Assembly: GCF_000002985.6 (NCBI RefSeq)
Contig: NC_003284.9
Span: 11,284,001 to 11,348,000 of the forward strand
From: Caenorhabditis elegans
Taxonomy: Eukaryota; Nematoda; Chromadorea; Rhabditida; Rhabditidae
Length of the DNA stretch: 64,000 nucleotides
Reading direction: 5' to 3'
Shown here: positions 1 through 11,182 of the stretch, in pieces
Layout: each line of letters starts with the position of its first letter
How positions within the stretch are numbered: position 1 is the first letter of the stretch
Position numbers and translations under genes: made by a program
Notes under the pieces: generated by a model
Database searches by the model: none
Told to the model about the DNA's origin: nothing
What the model saw: the letters and a program-made list of their open reading frames with translations, nothing else

Positions 1-2319
1 GGCAAGTTTCACTTGCTAACATGATCAAAAAAGTAAGAAATACCTTCAGGAATTTCAAGTTTTGTGATGTTCATTTCAAAATATCTCATCTGCGAAATTC
101 CAGTAGCTCGGTACGACACTCCCAAGGTCTGTTGATCGATAATTATTGGTCGCAGAAATTTGGTTGGCATCATATTCTTTTCTTCAGTTCTGGAAACGTT
201 GTATCGTAACTGAACTTCTTCAAAAAAAAAACAGACCGGAAAATTAATCTTCCTGATTCCATAGAACCAAGCTTCAAACTATCATATTCGTTCAATGAAC
301 AGTTTGACAAAATCATTAGAACTGGGTGAAGTCTGTCTTTTTTCATTCTTTTTTCATTTTTTTCACTGTTTATTAGAATACGACAATGTTTTCCAGGGCA
401 GTACAAATTAGGAAAACCGGGAGATCGAATAATCACAGAACTCATATGACCCGTTAAATTCATTCTTTTTTCAGGACAGGCGCAATCTGAAATTTGAAAA
501 TAAACATTTCGAGAGCTTATTATATCACCTTTAGTCATCAAGCGCGCAGTAATCTTTGGAGAAGGAAAGCTATCCGTGTAACTGCTATCTCGTCGAAAAA
601 TCACTTCCACTTTTGAAGCATCAACTAACTTTGTCCGGTTTGAATCGAAACTTTAGATTAAGTGAAACGTGGGCTATAGCTTGTAGGTGTGATGACTTAA
701 ACTGTAGTGATCAGTCAAATTAGTGAGAATGTATGAAGGAGTTTCAATATGTATGAAAATATTTTATTGCACTCTCATTGCTTTCTTTCCTTATTCTTAC
801 TAATACTACTGAGTATTATAGATTCGACAATACACCTACAAGTAATTTTTTATCTCTAAATCAGAAACTTGAAAAAAAAAACAACTCACTAATCATCTCT
901 GGAAAAGAGACCTTCATAGTCATAGCTCCTTATGGCAACATAAGTTGGAGACTCGGTTTCAATCTCTATGAACATTTCTTCTTGTTTGTTTTTGATTCCA
1001 TCGGAAGACGGTGAAAGAAGAAACATACATCCTAAAATTGATTGTATACTCGGGAAAGACAATTTTTGAAATTGAAATTCAGTTTAAACAAATGTAGTCA
1101 AAGATAATAGTGATAATCGTATTGATTTTTAACTATTGATTAGAAAGAAATTTGTTTCAAATTGTCCCCTGAAATTTGCGCACAAAGATCGCAAATATAA
1201 AATTACTTTTATGTAACTGTTAACCCCGACAAGACTACAAATATTTCTTGTTTTTAAATTTGTTATAAACATACCAGAGGCTAAAGCAAAAGGTTTTGAG
1301 GCAGTCACAATTGTTGATTCATTTCCAATAATCACATGAGTGCGATCACAAAGATGATTGGATGTTTCTAAATTTTTATTCATGAACATTCATTTTTTTA
1401 TAATTCTATTTCACCGTTAATCAATCTGTCAAATGACATTTTGAATCCACTGAATGCGTACGTGTTCTTCTGCATTTCTAATACAACTTTAAAGCCAACA
1501 TTTTTGGGTGTTGTAAATTGCTCATACTTTTGAAAGAATTCAGAATGGTAGCCGCGAAGACTATAATATCTATATCATGAAATTATAGCTTGCACTTTGA
1601 TTCTAAAATTAGTTAGAACTCACTCGGAATGATAAAGTGAGTACTCTTTGTCATCAATATTGAAAATACTCCAAAATTTGAGAGTTGTACCACTGGACAT
1701 CTCTGCTGTTTGAATATTGAGACGTAGCGTCATATTTGGATGGGGCAAAACCTAAACTAGCATAACTTCTAGATTTCACTGTAAACTATTGATTACTTTA
1801 TAGATACATTTTCCGCTATCGCAATGAGCACCGGGAAAGTTAGGTGATTTCAGTACTCCATTGAGATCGCTAAGGCCGTAAACTTCCATATCACAATGAC
1901 AATAATCTTTTGTGGTTATTGTTGGACCAATAGTTGAACTGGCGATTGGGATTTCTGTAGATGTGATGGAAAGTTCTTCAATGGGATCTTCAAGCATGTC
2001 CTCTTCAAAATCGAGGTCTGATTCGGCCAGTGATGTTGTTAGCAATTGAATTATTATACCTTTGTTGAAAGAAGATCAATTTTAGTTTGTCATTAAAATT
2101 ATTTTTTTGTTGCTTTGGGTTATTTGGAAAATTTTCAATTTCAGTTTGATACTTTAGCATTCTTCTACTTACCATATTCAGGTTTTTTGAAGTATTCAAC
2201 TGCGAAAAGAACTTTTATACTATAATTAGGATGAACATTTCAAAATAATGTTTCTTTTACTCAAATCTACAAATACTAAGCTTTGCTCAACAAATACCTA
2301 ATAATATTTTCCATTGCAT
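1..2319 (-). CDS. CUB-domain extracellular protein, 3' end beyond the left edge
   Basis: Partial multi-exon gene. After a short first exon (tentative ATG at 2319) and a mini-exon near 2170-2200, an acidic Ser/Thr-rich linker (about 1890-2060) leads into a first CUB-like module. It starts CHCD, has the CUB core LKSPNFPGAHC, and continues through exons at about 1626-1750, 1440-1570 and 1275-1375. A second module starts near 475 with CACPEKR and carries IIRSPGFPNLYC. The last visible exon ends near 45 with a GTATTT donor, so more lies to the left. CUB domains act in extracellular protein-protein binding. No catalytic domain is visible in this part. Exon joins in the second half (about 190-1010) are uncertain, and the N-terminus does not look like a classic signal peptide, so the true start could be further upstream. 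Family assignment is reasonable; the gene itself was not recognised. Confidence 0.6.
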
Positions 2320-2715
2320 AGTGTCGACGTCTTGCAAAAAGCCCCTATAATTGAAAATAAAGTAATTGGAAAGCGTAACGGTTAGAACACAAAAGCCGAA
2401 TTTAGACCTAGAAAAATAACCAATGAAAAACAGAACGAGTGATGGGGTAAGCTTCATAGAAAAGGAATATAAACATATTTTGTTTACTAGGAGAACTATC
2501 AATTTTCATGATTGTTTAAACTGCAGGACTTATGAAGACACTGTATGTTGTTTGACTGAATAGGGAAAAAGTAGGAATAAAACTAGAAAAATTTATTAAG
2601 TACAGAAATTTAAACATTTTATTTTTGGAGCATAGAATAATTTTTTTTAGATGTAAGTAAAGCAATGATGGTCTAGTTTTCCGAAAATTGATGGATAGTT
2701 GACAAAAAAAAACAA
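2320..2715. other. Short intergenic gap
   Basis: Between the kinase stop codon and the tentative start of the CUB gene, both on the minus strand. It should hold the kinase 3' UTR and the CUB gene promoter. An ORF on the minus strand (2322-2502) has no recognisable domain; I cannot exclude an extra upstream exon of the CUB gene here. Confidence 0.4.
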
Positions 2716-3714
2716 TTAGAGCTTAGATGTTGCTTTATCGAGGTTTGCCACTACGACAGCAAAAATATCATCAACGGAACCTTCGGCATTGATCTGAAAT
2801 AAATTGTATTTCAAATCCAGAAACAATTTCGAAATATTTTTCAAATTCAAAACATATTGTCGTAATCATTAGTTGCAAAAAGAAACATAAGTATTAATAC
2901 TCACTCTAACAAGTTTTCCTTTGGACTCGTAGTAATCAACAACTGGGGCAGTGGAGGTAACAAAGGTATGGAGACGCTTTTTGATAGTGTCAGCGTTGTC
3001 ATCGGCTCTTCCACTGAAAATGAATTATTTTGTGTTATGAAAGCAGCAAACAATAAAATTACTGCCCGGAGAGGTACCATTACCTGGTTTGAGCGCGATG
3101 CAAGAGTCTCTTGACCAACGTTTCTTCGGCGACATCAAAGAACAATACCAACTTGGCTTCTTGGATCTGTAGAAAATATTTTAACATACATATATTGCTT
3201 GAAACTCAAAATCGAACTATTACTGGGATTCAAAGTTTGATTTTTAGCACGATAAGAAATTTGTTACACAATCATGTTTACCTCAGACTCGAACTGCTGT
3301 CCTTGAGCAACTTCTCTTGGGTATCCGTCAATGAGGAATCCCTTGCTTCCCTTTTCAATAGCCTTGAGCATTGCTTCTTTGACCAAGTCCAGAACAACTT
3401 CCTAAAAAAATAAAGTTTTTTGCCAGTTTTGAAAACAATTTCTTCACGATTTAAAATAGAAACCTGCTCACCAATGGAACGAGGGCTCCGGACTCCATGA
3501 TAGCGGTGAGCTGGGCTCCACGTGGAGATCCAGATTTTACTTCGTCACGGAGAAGATCTCCGGATGACAAGTGAGTCAATCCATACTTGGCAACAATTTT
3601 GTCACATTGGGTTCCCTTTCCAGATCCTGGTCCTCCAACAATGAAGAAGATTGGAACACCGGCAGCTTTTAATGGAGCCAAATTGATATTTTTACGCTCA
3701 ACGGTTGGTGCCAT
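2716..3714 (-). CDS. Adenylate kinase / UMP-CMP kinase family (AK1-like), 210 aa
   Basis: Nucleoside monophosphate kinase that transfers a phosphate between ATP and a nucleoside monophosphate, probably cytosolic. Five exons were read from splice sites: 3472-3714, 3282-3401, 3084-3166, 2905-3013 and 2716-2793. They join in phase to 210 residues, the usual short AK1/UMP-CMP kinase length. The P-loop [11 protein letters not shown] lies at about residues 24-34, the NMP-binding segment [12 protein letters not shown] follows, then FLIDGYPRE (the conserved DGYPR motif) and the RADDN segment with its arginine. There is no long LID zinc insert, so it is a short-type kinase. The protein resembles the C. 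elegans gene I remember as F38B2.4, near vhl-1 and inx-2 on chromosome X. Choice between AMP and UMP/CMP as preferred substrate is not certain from sequence alone. Confidence 0.9.
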
Positions 3715-6498
3715 TTTCTGCAAATTTTATAAACGTACAGTTTTTTTCAACAAAAAATGAAACAAATAAAAAGAAAATAATTCGAAAACGAAAGCTGTGA
3801 AGCGATGGATGGAACACTATTGGCGGTGCCTCTGTGTAGTTTTTGTGAAAAAAGATTAGTAGAGGGGACGGGCAAGTGGTTTGCTTACGTGAGATATAAA
3901 CTTGAAAGCTCAAACTATTTTCTGTGTCTCTCTAGCACTTGTCTTTTCTCGGCACCCGCACTTCCATTGCTTTCATCACGTAAAACAGTGGCAGAAAAAT
4001 GGAGGTTCGAAAAACAAAAGAAAAAAGTAAGAAGAAAATAGGATAGAGAAAGATGCAAAGAAGATAGAATAAAAAAGTTTCCGGTTCCTTCAAGTTTCAT
4101 CGGTTCTGTGATTGGATTTTGATACTATGTTTAAGCAATTTAGCATTCAAAATAATTTCAAGTTTCTTCAAATTAATTTTAGCAGTTATGATGATTGGAA
4201 TGTTGTAATATTCAAAACCTTTTGTCAATTTGAAATAACGCAAATTTTGAAAAATACCTTATCAAGATTTTTAGTTTTTATTACTTATCAATGCAAAACA
4301 ACATGTTTCAGTTAAGAACAACTCCTAATATTTACCACCAACAAACTCAAAAAAAATACATGAATGTGACGGAAATTGAAATAACTACACAAAAAAATCA
4401 GAATGTTTCTTGTGCCTCTCAAATGTCTTAACATAAAACACGTTTACGTTCATTAAATATTTATGAACAATTGTTAGAAGCCAAGGCAACAAAAAAGTGG
4501 CAGAAAAGCGGACGAGCAGAGGTCCTGAAAGAAGATTGCTTCAGCATGTGTATGTATTGCTCCGTTTCTTCTTTGTAAATGTGTTACATTGATGCCTTCA
4601 AATTGGTATCAAATAAAAAATAGTGCGAAAATTATAGAAAGAAGGATTGAGTACGATTTTATATTATGTTTGAAGAGAACAGTAAGAGGAACGTGAAAAG
4701 TGATTTTTCAAACTACTGAACCGGAAATGAATAATCGCATCATTCACATTGTTGAAGTATCGTTGAAAAGTCATACAGATTTATAGTTTTTAGTCTCTAC
4801 GGACTGGTAGTATTTCCTAGTTTTATTGATATTAAAAATAAATTCCCAAAATTTATAAAGATATGATGCAATTCTAACTTGATAACTTACAAAATAAAAC
4901 CGAATTAGTTGAAAATCTCTGAAAAAAGAAAAAAAAAGTACATTAGGATTAATTTTGTCCATTCTCGTATGTCGACGCGTGAAATAGAGAAGGGTACACT
5001 AGAGCTATTGATCCACCCAAAAGACGGGAGAGACCACGCAATTTGTTTCTTATGGAGACGTGGTAGCGTTTGAAGGAGAAAAAGAGGCGACTCGGGATTT
5101 CATGTTTTTATTTTTCATATTGATGGTTTGAAGTTGATGCGATTACGTTATAATGCAAAGAAAAACACATTTTTCATGAATATGCCAAGAGGAAAATGAA
5201 ATATAGAGCAAAAACAGAAATGTAGTTTACCTACTCATGTCAAATACAACTTAAATTTGATTTATGGCGATTAAACTGAGTTTTTTAGATGATTAAATTT
5301 GTAAACCCTTCTAATTTTTATTTTCAGAGTTGAGCGTTACAAGGAAATCAATGGAAACAATTACCATAACCGGGAATATTAAAAATTTGGAAAATTGGTT
5401 TTTTTCTTGTTATTTTTTGCAAGTTCAATACTACGTAAGACAACAACTAGATTCATTAAAAAAGAAAACTTGAACCAATTTCTTATGTCTATCGTTCAAA
5501 TTCTAAAAATAAATAAGAAACTAATTTAAAAGTTCAAAATTAGATTTCAATGTAGTTCTCAATTTCATTTTCTTCAAAACAAGTCAACAAGTGTGATCAT
5601 AACAAATTTCGGTTTAACATGACGTCATATCAGAAAAGGACAATCAATTTGTGTTTTCGAAATTGGAAAAACCCGATTTATTGTTAGCTGTGCCTGTTAT
5701 GTTAATTCTTGCTGAATAGAAAGATAAACAAAAAAGCAACATGTGAAAGTATTTTACTGGAATGAAGGGAGTAGAAAAAAACAGGAATACATTTGTGAAT
5801 TTTGATGTTGTTCCGAATTTTACTTATCTTAAGAATTTCTCCAATTTGATTGTTTTCATTGCATACTCTCAATTTTTACAACAAAAAAAATGCCTGAAAT
5901 ACTGATGCAGCTGCGAGTGGTAATTGTGAATTGTTAATATTGAGTTTTGAACTACCATATGGGTATGCTTTCGTTTGTGGTATTTTCTATGCATATGTAA
6001 TTATTATTTCCATTCAAAACTGAGCGAATTAATACAGGCTCTCAATATACAGTAGTGATTACTGCCGTCATAATGTCCTATCTATGCATTCCATCGTTTA
6101 CCGACCTTCCCTTCCAGCACAACTATATTTGGGTAAACATTTTATACGACTCCCTTCATTATCATCACCCTGTCATATAAACCCTAATTGATAAGATACT
6201 GCTTCCAATTATCAAAAGAGTGCTCATTCCCAACTCAACCAGTACACTTGCTACCCTATCCGTTCCCATTTTCTTCCAATATATTGACACCAGTTTTTTT
6301 CTATCGTTCTACAATTGATCTCCGACTGCCGTGTTGTAAATCTTTCTTCACATCTCATGACTGCAGCAATGTGAAGCTCTGGGAGCTCCCGAAAACTGGG
6401 CAGGAAGCGTGTTGCACAACAACAGTTTATGAAAGGAATCCACGCTTGAAGCCTTTCCGAAAAACGATTTATCTTGTCTTCGACTTTGATACCTACCC
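3715..6498. other. Gene-poor AT-rich intergenic region
   Basis: About 2.8 kb upstream of the kinase. It has many A/T homopolymer runs and only short ORFs without recognisable domains or good splice context. The first few hundred bases (3715-4100) probably hold the kinase promoter and 5' UTR. I see no RNA gene. The last part (6180-6498) is more pyrimidine-rich and leads into the LINE target repeat. Confidence 0.5.
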
Positions 6499-6605
6499 TA
6501 ACCTCTCGGTCTCACTCCTATCAGTAACCCGCCCCAGTTTCCAACTTTTACTCACGGCTCCACACATTATTTTATTTGCTATTAAATAACTACAGCTCGC
6601 AGAGC
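6499..6605. repeat. 107-bp direct repeat, left copy (LINE target duplication)
   Basis: Identical over 107 bp to 10599-10705. The repeat starts TAACCTCTCGG and ends CTCGCAGAGC. The first base before it differs from the other copy (C versus T), as does the first base after it (T versus A). The two copies flank the non-LTR element exactly, as expected of a target site duplication, though far longer than usual. Confidence 0.85.
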
Positions 6606-6612
6606 TTTTTTT

Positions 6613-6682
6613 ATTTCACCCTCCGTTCTCATTTCACCCTCCGTTCTTTTCACCCTCCGTTCTCATTTCACCCTCCGTTCTC
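6613..6682 (+). repeat. Four tandem TTCACCCTCCGTTCT repeats in the LINE 5' UTR
   Basis: Four near-identical units of 17-18 bp, with spacing differing by one or two bases, lie just before ORF1. Tandem 5' UTR units in LINEs often carry the internal promoter; that role here is inference. Confidence 0.8.
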
Positions 6683-6747
6683 TGTGGTGTGTGGTCGTCT
6701 CCCCCCTCTCGTCTCGTATCGATTTTTGGTGTTATTCAACTCTTTTG

Positions 6748-7554
6748 ATGAAACCGGAAAGAAAAAGGCTCCGCTCGGAGCTTTCCGATATGGATATTGA
6801 TGAAGGATTGGTCAGGTATGAAGACTACAAAAACCTTCACAATGTGGTGGTGCAACTTGTGGATATCTTATCCCAACTTCGTTCTTCTCTGACCTCTCCC
6901 AACGCTTCATTCAAAAAACTTTGTGAAAAAGTCTCTAAAACTGTGCTCGAATGTCCCGAAATTCCACCGATGCTTGATCCTATTATGCAGAAAAGCCTTA
7001 TCGATACTGCCATCGCTTCTATTCCTTCTCCTACAATTCCAACTCCTGCGGTTCGTACCAAATTCAATGGAAATACTGGCGGGAATGACACTGATCTTAT
7101 TGCCAGAAAATCAACCCGTGCTGTACTTGAAAGACTTCCCGACGATCGATCCGATCCCCTTCAAAACGACAAGAATCTCACCATGCTCAAATCCATTGCT
7201 CAGAACCACGGACTCCCTGCTCCCCTTGCCTGCTACCGAATCGACTGCAAATCAATTATTCGGCCAATGAAAATTACGTTTGCTAACAAAGAAGATCGGG
7301 ATCAATTCTTAATCGGATTCAACAAGTTCAAAAAATCGGAAGACGCCATTAGCTCAATCTCTCCTACTCCTCGCATTCGACGTGACTTGATGCCCGACGA
7401 GCTATTGAAACTACGTGAGTCTAGGAAATACTGTTACGATCAAAACTGCCAGGCTGGACAATCTATTTACATTGTTAAAGATATTTATTACTTTCGCAAC
7501 CCCAAGCCTCAGGTTTTTCTCATGTCTCAGCCGGCTCCCACAATTCAGGTTTGA
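6748..7554 (+). CDS. LINE ORF1 protein (RNA-binding/chaperone type)
   Basis: Intact ORF of 268 residues from the ATG at 6748; the frame is open further upstream but without another ATG. The N-terminus is basic (MKPERKRLRSE). A middle helical stretch follows (about residues 20-60), then a Ser/Pro-rich region, then a C-terminal module containing RPMKITFANKEDRDQFL and RRDLMPDELLKLRE, ending with IYIVKDIYYFRNP. This resembles the RRM-like and C-terminal parts of ORF1 proteins from CR1/L1-type elements, which bind the element RNA and assist target-primed reverse transcription. The stop TGA (7552-7554) overlaps the start of the ORF2 frame, so ORF2 is probably translated by reinitiation or stop-start coupling. 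No zinc knuckle is visible. Confidence 0.7.
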   Translation: MKPERKRLRSELSDMDIDEGLVRYEDYKNLHNVVVQLVDILSQLRSSLTSPNASFKKLCEKVSKTVLECPEIPPMLDPIMQKSLIDTAIASIPSPTIPTPAVRTKFNGNTGGNDTDLIARKSTRAVLERLPDDRSDPLQNDKNLTMLKSIAQNHGLPAPLACYRIDCKSIIRPMKITFANKEDRDQFLIGFNKFKKSEDAISSISPTPRIRRDLMPDELLKLRESRKYCYDQNCQAGQSIYIVKDIYYFRNPKPQVFLMSQPAPTIQV

Positions 7555-10386
7555 TCGTTAAAATTCTTTTAGACAACATAAGAGGTATCGCTAGTCTCAC
7601 TAAAATTACTCAAACTCTTGATCTATTCCGAACTTCACCTTACCAAATTTTAGCTCTTACTGAAACCTTCCTTGACGAATCAGTTCCGAACTCTTTATTC
7701 TCATCTCAAGACATCTCTATTATACGGCTTGACCGTGATTCTAACGTTCATAACAAATCCCATGGGGGAGGAGTTGCTCTTCTTTATAAAAACTCCATTA
7801 CCTTAACCGCTCTTGACATAAAATTTACGGCACACTACGGCTCTCATCGTTCTGAAATACTTGCTTGCCGCGTCTCCTCTACCATCAATACTTGTTCCCC
7901 TTTCACATGCTTCCTCATCTATCGCCCTCCAGATCTCACTGTTCCTGAAACTTCTAAATTGATCTCACATCTTGACGCTTATATCCCTGATGACTCTTGC
8001 CTCTTACTAGGGGACTTCAACTTGCCATCTATTAGATGGGACTCTCTTGAAAACTCCTCACATCAATTTTCTAACTTTTTGATCAGTCGTGATCTTTCGC
8101 AGCATGTTTCCTTCCCCACCCGAATTCACAAAACCTCGTCCAATATTCTCGACCTTGTTATCTCTTCTGCCAATCTCGGAGTCAGTAAAATCAAAGCCTG
8201 TCCACCTCTTGCCTCATCTGACCATCTCAGTGTCAGCTTCAGTTTACATCTCACTTCTAGTCCTTCCTCTTCCACTCCCGAAACTACCCCTATTCGTCTA
8301 AACTATAAAAGATGCAGTTTTAAATCATTAAATTCTGACTTAGCCCATTTTGACTGGGACATAATACTCAGCCCTTTCCCTGACACTTCGGCCAAATTTG
8401 ATCATTTCATCGACATTTTAAATGAACTTATTCTTCACCATACACCTCTCGCTGGCCCTCCACGTGTCTTCAAATCATCCAGAATGGCTCGTCAGTTACG
8501 TCTTGCTCGCAGTAAATATTCCAGAGTTTTTAAATTACCTCCGTCCGCCTTCCGATCAAAACGATTAGAAAAAATTAATCTCCGGATCATATCAATAACC
8601 AAATCCCTCAAGTCTAGATATATTCGCTTTGAAAAACGCATTCTTTCATCACCTAACAATGCAGCAGCAAAAGCCATCATATCGTCTCGTCTCCGGAGCA
8701 AATCTACTCTACCCACCATCGTTCATCAAGGCATCTACCTCAATTCGGACAAGGATAAAGCCGCTGCCTTTGCTTCAATTTTTTTGGACAATTTCAGTAC
8801 TTCCAGTGCTAATGTCCATTCATCTTGCAGCTCCTCTCGTCCTTCAACAACTCCTTTTGTCCACACTAGTTCCAATGCCCTCGATCTATTTCCTCCTTGG
8901 ATTATCGAATCGGTACTGCTGAAATTGCCCCCCAAATGTGGATATTCCAGTCATCACGCAAACTATTATGTCATGAAAAATTGTGCCACAACTTTGGCCT
9001 ATCCCTTGTCTCTAATATTTCAGCATTCTCTTCAGACTTCTTCTGTTCCCAAAGCATGGAAACATGCCTTCATCATCCCCGTCCCAAAGAAAGGAAATCT
9101 CGCTGAACCATCCAACTACCGCCCCATTTCTATCACTGATCCTTTTTGTAGAGTATTCGAACGAATCCTTTGCACTCGCATAAAAATTGATTTTTTTGCG
9201 AGTGCATATTTGCCCACCTTTTCAGTAAATTTCAACATGGGTTTTTGGCGCGTCGTTCCTGCACCAACTCTCTCGTATTGTCCCACGCCAATTACTATCA
9301 CATCCTTCATACCCACAAGTCACTTGATGTCATATTCTTCGACTTTCAGAAAGCTTTTGATCGGGTTCCGCATTCTCTTCTTCTTCAAAAACTTGAATTA
9401 TTCGGTATTCCCCTCCCTATCATTAATTGGTTCGGTGACTTCCTGCCAGAACGATCATTCTCTGTTAAAGTTAACGACTCTATCGTCAAATTTTCCCAAC
9501 CTATTATCTCTGGAGTTCCTCAGGGTTCGGTCTCCGGACCCTTACTTTTCTTGATCTTTATAAATGACCTTCTACTCAGCCTACCCACCGAACTTTGTTT
9601 TGGTGCTTTTGCTGACGACATTAAGCTGTACTCTAATGATCCCGTTGTTTTACAAAAAGGCATCGACACTGTTGTTGAATGGTCTATATCTAACTCCCTT
9701 CCTCTTGCTCACGCCAAAACTGCTCTTCTAAGGCTGGGATCAAAAACCCAGTTCACCCTTACTTAATTCAAAATAAACTTATTCATGAAACTTCTACCGT
9801 TCGTGACCTTGGTCTCATTACGGACTCCTCTCTGAACTTCAAAGCCCATATCAATAGAACTGTAGCTCTTGCTCTCCTGAGATCAAAACAACTACTCAAA
9901 AGCTTCAAATCTAGTTCCCCCACATTCTACGCTTATTTATTTAATTCTTATGTACTCCCTATAATCGAATATTGCTCAGTCGTCTACTCTCCCTCTCCTA
10001 ACTCTAAACTCTCTGCTCATCTTGAAAAACCTCTTAGATCATTCTCTCGGCAAGTATTACAAAGATGCAATATCTCATTTACTTCTTATGAAAACCGTCT
10101 TCTAATTCTTAATATCTACTCGATTCGTCATCGAAGGCTTAAGGCAAAGCTTCTACTTCTTTATAAATTCATAAGCGGTACCTCTTACTTCCCAAATCTA
10201 AACGATCTGATCAGAATTACCGAGTCTAAAAGAAGGCCTATGATTATTATATGTATAAAACCAAAAATTACTGATTTTTTCACCTCAACTGTCCCCGTCT
10301 GGAATGCTATTTTTCATAATACTCCCCATTTCCTTTCTCCCCGTGAATTTGTTAAAGTTATTGATTCCTCCATAACACGGTTTTGA
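7551..10386 (+). pseudogene. LINE ORF2: endonuclease-reverse transcriptase, two frameshifts
   Basis: The encoded polyprotein nicks target DNA and copies the element RNA. Endonuclease motifs are in order: LALTETFLDES, LIYRPPD, LLGDFNLPSIRW and SSDHLSVSF. Reverse transcriptase follows: FIIPVPKKGN with SNYRPISI, FFDFQKAFDRVPHSLL, SGVPQGSVSGP and the catalytic FADDIK. The reading frame breaks twice, each time in a homopolymer: at the T7 run 9191-9197 (coding moves to the frame open to 9766) and at the A5 run 9742-9746 (coding moves to the frame that ends with TGA at 10384-10386). Between and after these points the frame is open, with no other stop, so the copy is young. No ATG starts ORF2; its frame runs out of ORF1. 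Confidence 0.85.
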
Positions 10387-10507
10387 ATAATTTTGTTTGT
10401 CGGTTATAATTAATTCTATGATCTCCCATTTCCCAAAATGCCATCTTTCCTTTTTCCCTTTCTTCTCTCAATCTATTTTTTGCCGGTCTATTTTTTTTCT
10501 TCTCTTT

Positions 10508-10530
10508 GTCGGACTCGTGAGGGTCCCGAC
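10508..10530 (+). other. 3' UTR stem-loop of the LINE
   Basis: GTCGG pairs with CCGAC, then after a one-base bulge ACTC pairs with GGGT, closing a GTGA loop of the GNRA class. It sits about 70 bases before the element end. Its role as a reverse transcriptase recognition site is inference. Confidence 0.55.
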
Positions 10531-10598
10531 TTTTTTTTATTGTTTTGATTAACTTTGATTAAACAATAAATTCACTTGTGGGTCATCCTCAAGGCAAT

Positions 10599-10705
10599 TA
10601 ACCTCTCGGTCTCACTCCTATCAGTAACCCGCCCCAGTTTCCAACTTTTACTCACGGCTCCACACATTATTTTATTTGCTATTAAATAACTACAGCTCGC
10701 AGAGC
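10599..10705. repeat. 107-bp direct repeat, right copy (LINE target duplication)
   Basis: Perfect copy of 6499-6605, immediately after the LINE 3' end. The sequence after it (AGGATGTATC) is unrelated to the LINE. Confidence 0.85.
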
Positions 10706-11182
10706 AGGATGTATCAGTGGACGAAAGATACATACGATCTTACATCTTCAAAATGGTATGTAAGCTCGTTTTAGTATCTTTCGTCTCTGATCACATTCAA
10801 TTAAGGTAATACATGTTTTTACATTCGAAAATCTAACTCACATCGTTGATCAATAAATTATAAGCTAATAATGTCTAACGAAATTTTTAAATCTGTTTCG
10901 ACACTGGTGTTTTGAATCCAATGTCATTATGCAAGCATTTCAAAGTTCCTCTTAACATGAAATAAACATTTACACTTTTTAACTTCACATGAAAACATAG
11001 CGGTTTCGACGAAAAACTTTAATTTGATCGTATCAGATATCGAAAATTGAAAGAAATTATGAATATGGCTGGTGATGGACGAGAAGACAGTGAAAACTCT
11101 TGATGCACAATGAGAAACCAGTATAGGTGAGAACGATTGAGAAAGAAACAATGAATGGAGTAGTTTAGAACTTTGAAAATGA
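10706..11182. other. Intergenic, downstream of inx-2
   Basis: AT-rich, holding the presumed inx-2 3' UTR and poly(A) site on the minus strand. No other coding signal seen. Confidence 0.5.

Larger units (their letters stand above)
6606..10598 (+). mobile_element. CR1/Sam-like non-LTR retrotransposon (LINE), nearly full length
   Basis: A 3993-bp element with a 5' UTR carrying four tandem repeats, ORF1, an overlapping ORF2 with apurinic-type endonuclease and reverse transcriptase, and a pyrimidine-rich 3' UTR with a hairpin and an AATAAA near the end. The 3' boundary is supported by a second, 58-bp copy of the terminus at 62084-62141 on the other strand, whose identity stops at the same base region. 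The perfect 107-bp flanking duplication points to a recent insertion. ORF2 has two single-base frameshifts, so this copy is probably unable to move by itself. Codon use is C/T-rich and unlike the neighbouring genes. C. elegans non-LTR families of this kind have been called Sam or Frodo; I cannot assign the exact family. Confidence 0.85.

Noticed and set aside
541-560. GCGCGCAG text resembling X-chromosome condensin (rex/MEX) motifs
   Set aside because: Only a partial match to the core and isolated; no cluster of strong motifs in the window.
6499-10705. Reading the 107-bp repeats as LTRs of a retrovirus-like element
   Set aside because: No TG...CA ends, no primer-binding site or polypurine tract, and the enzymes are LINE-type (AP endonuclease plus RT, no integrase or protease).
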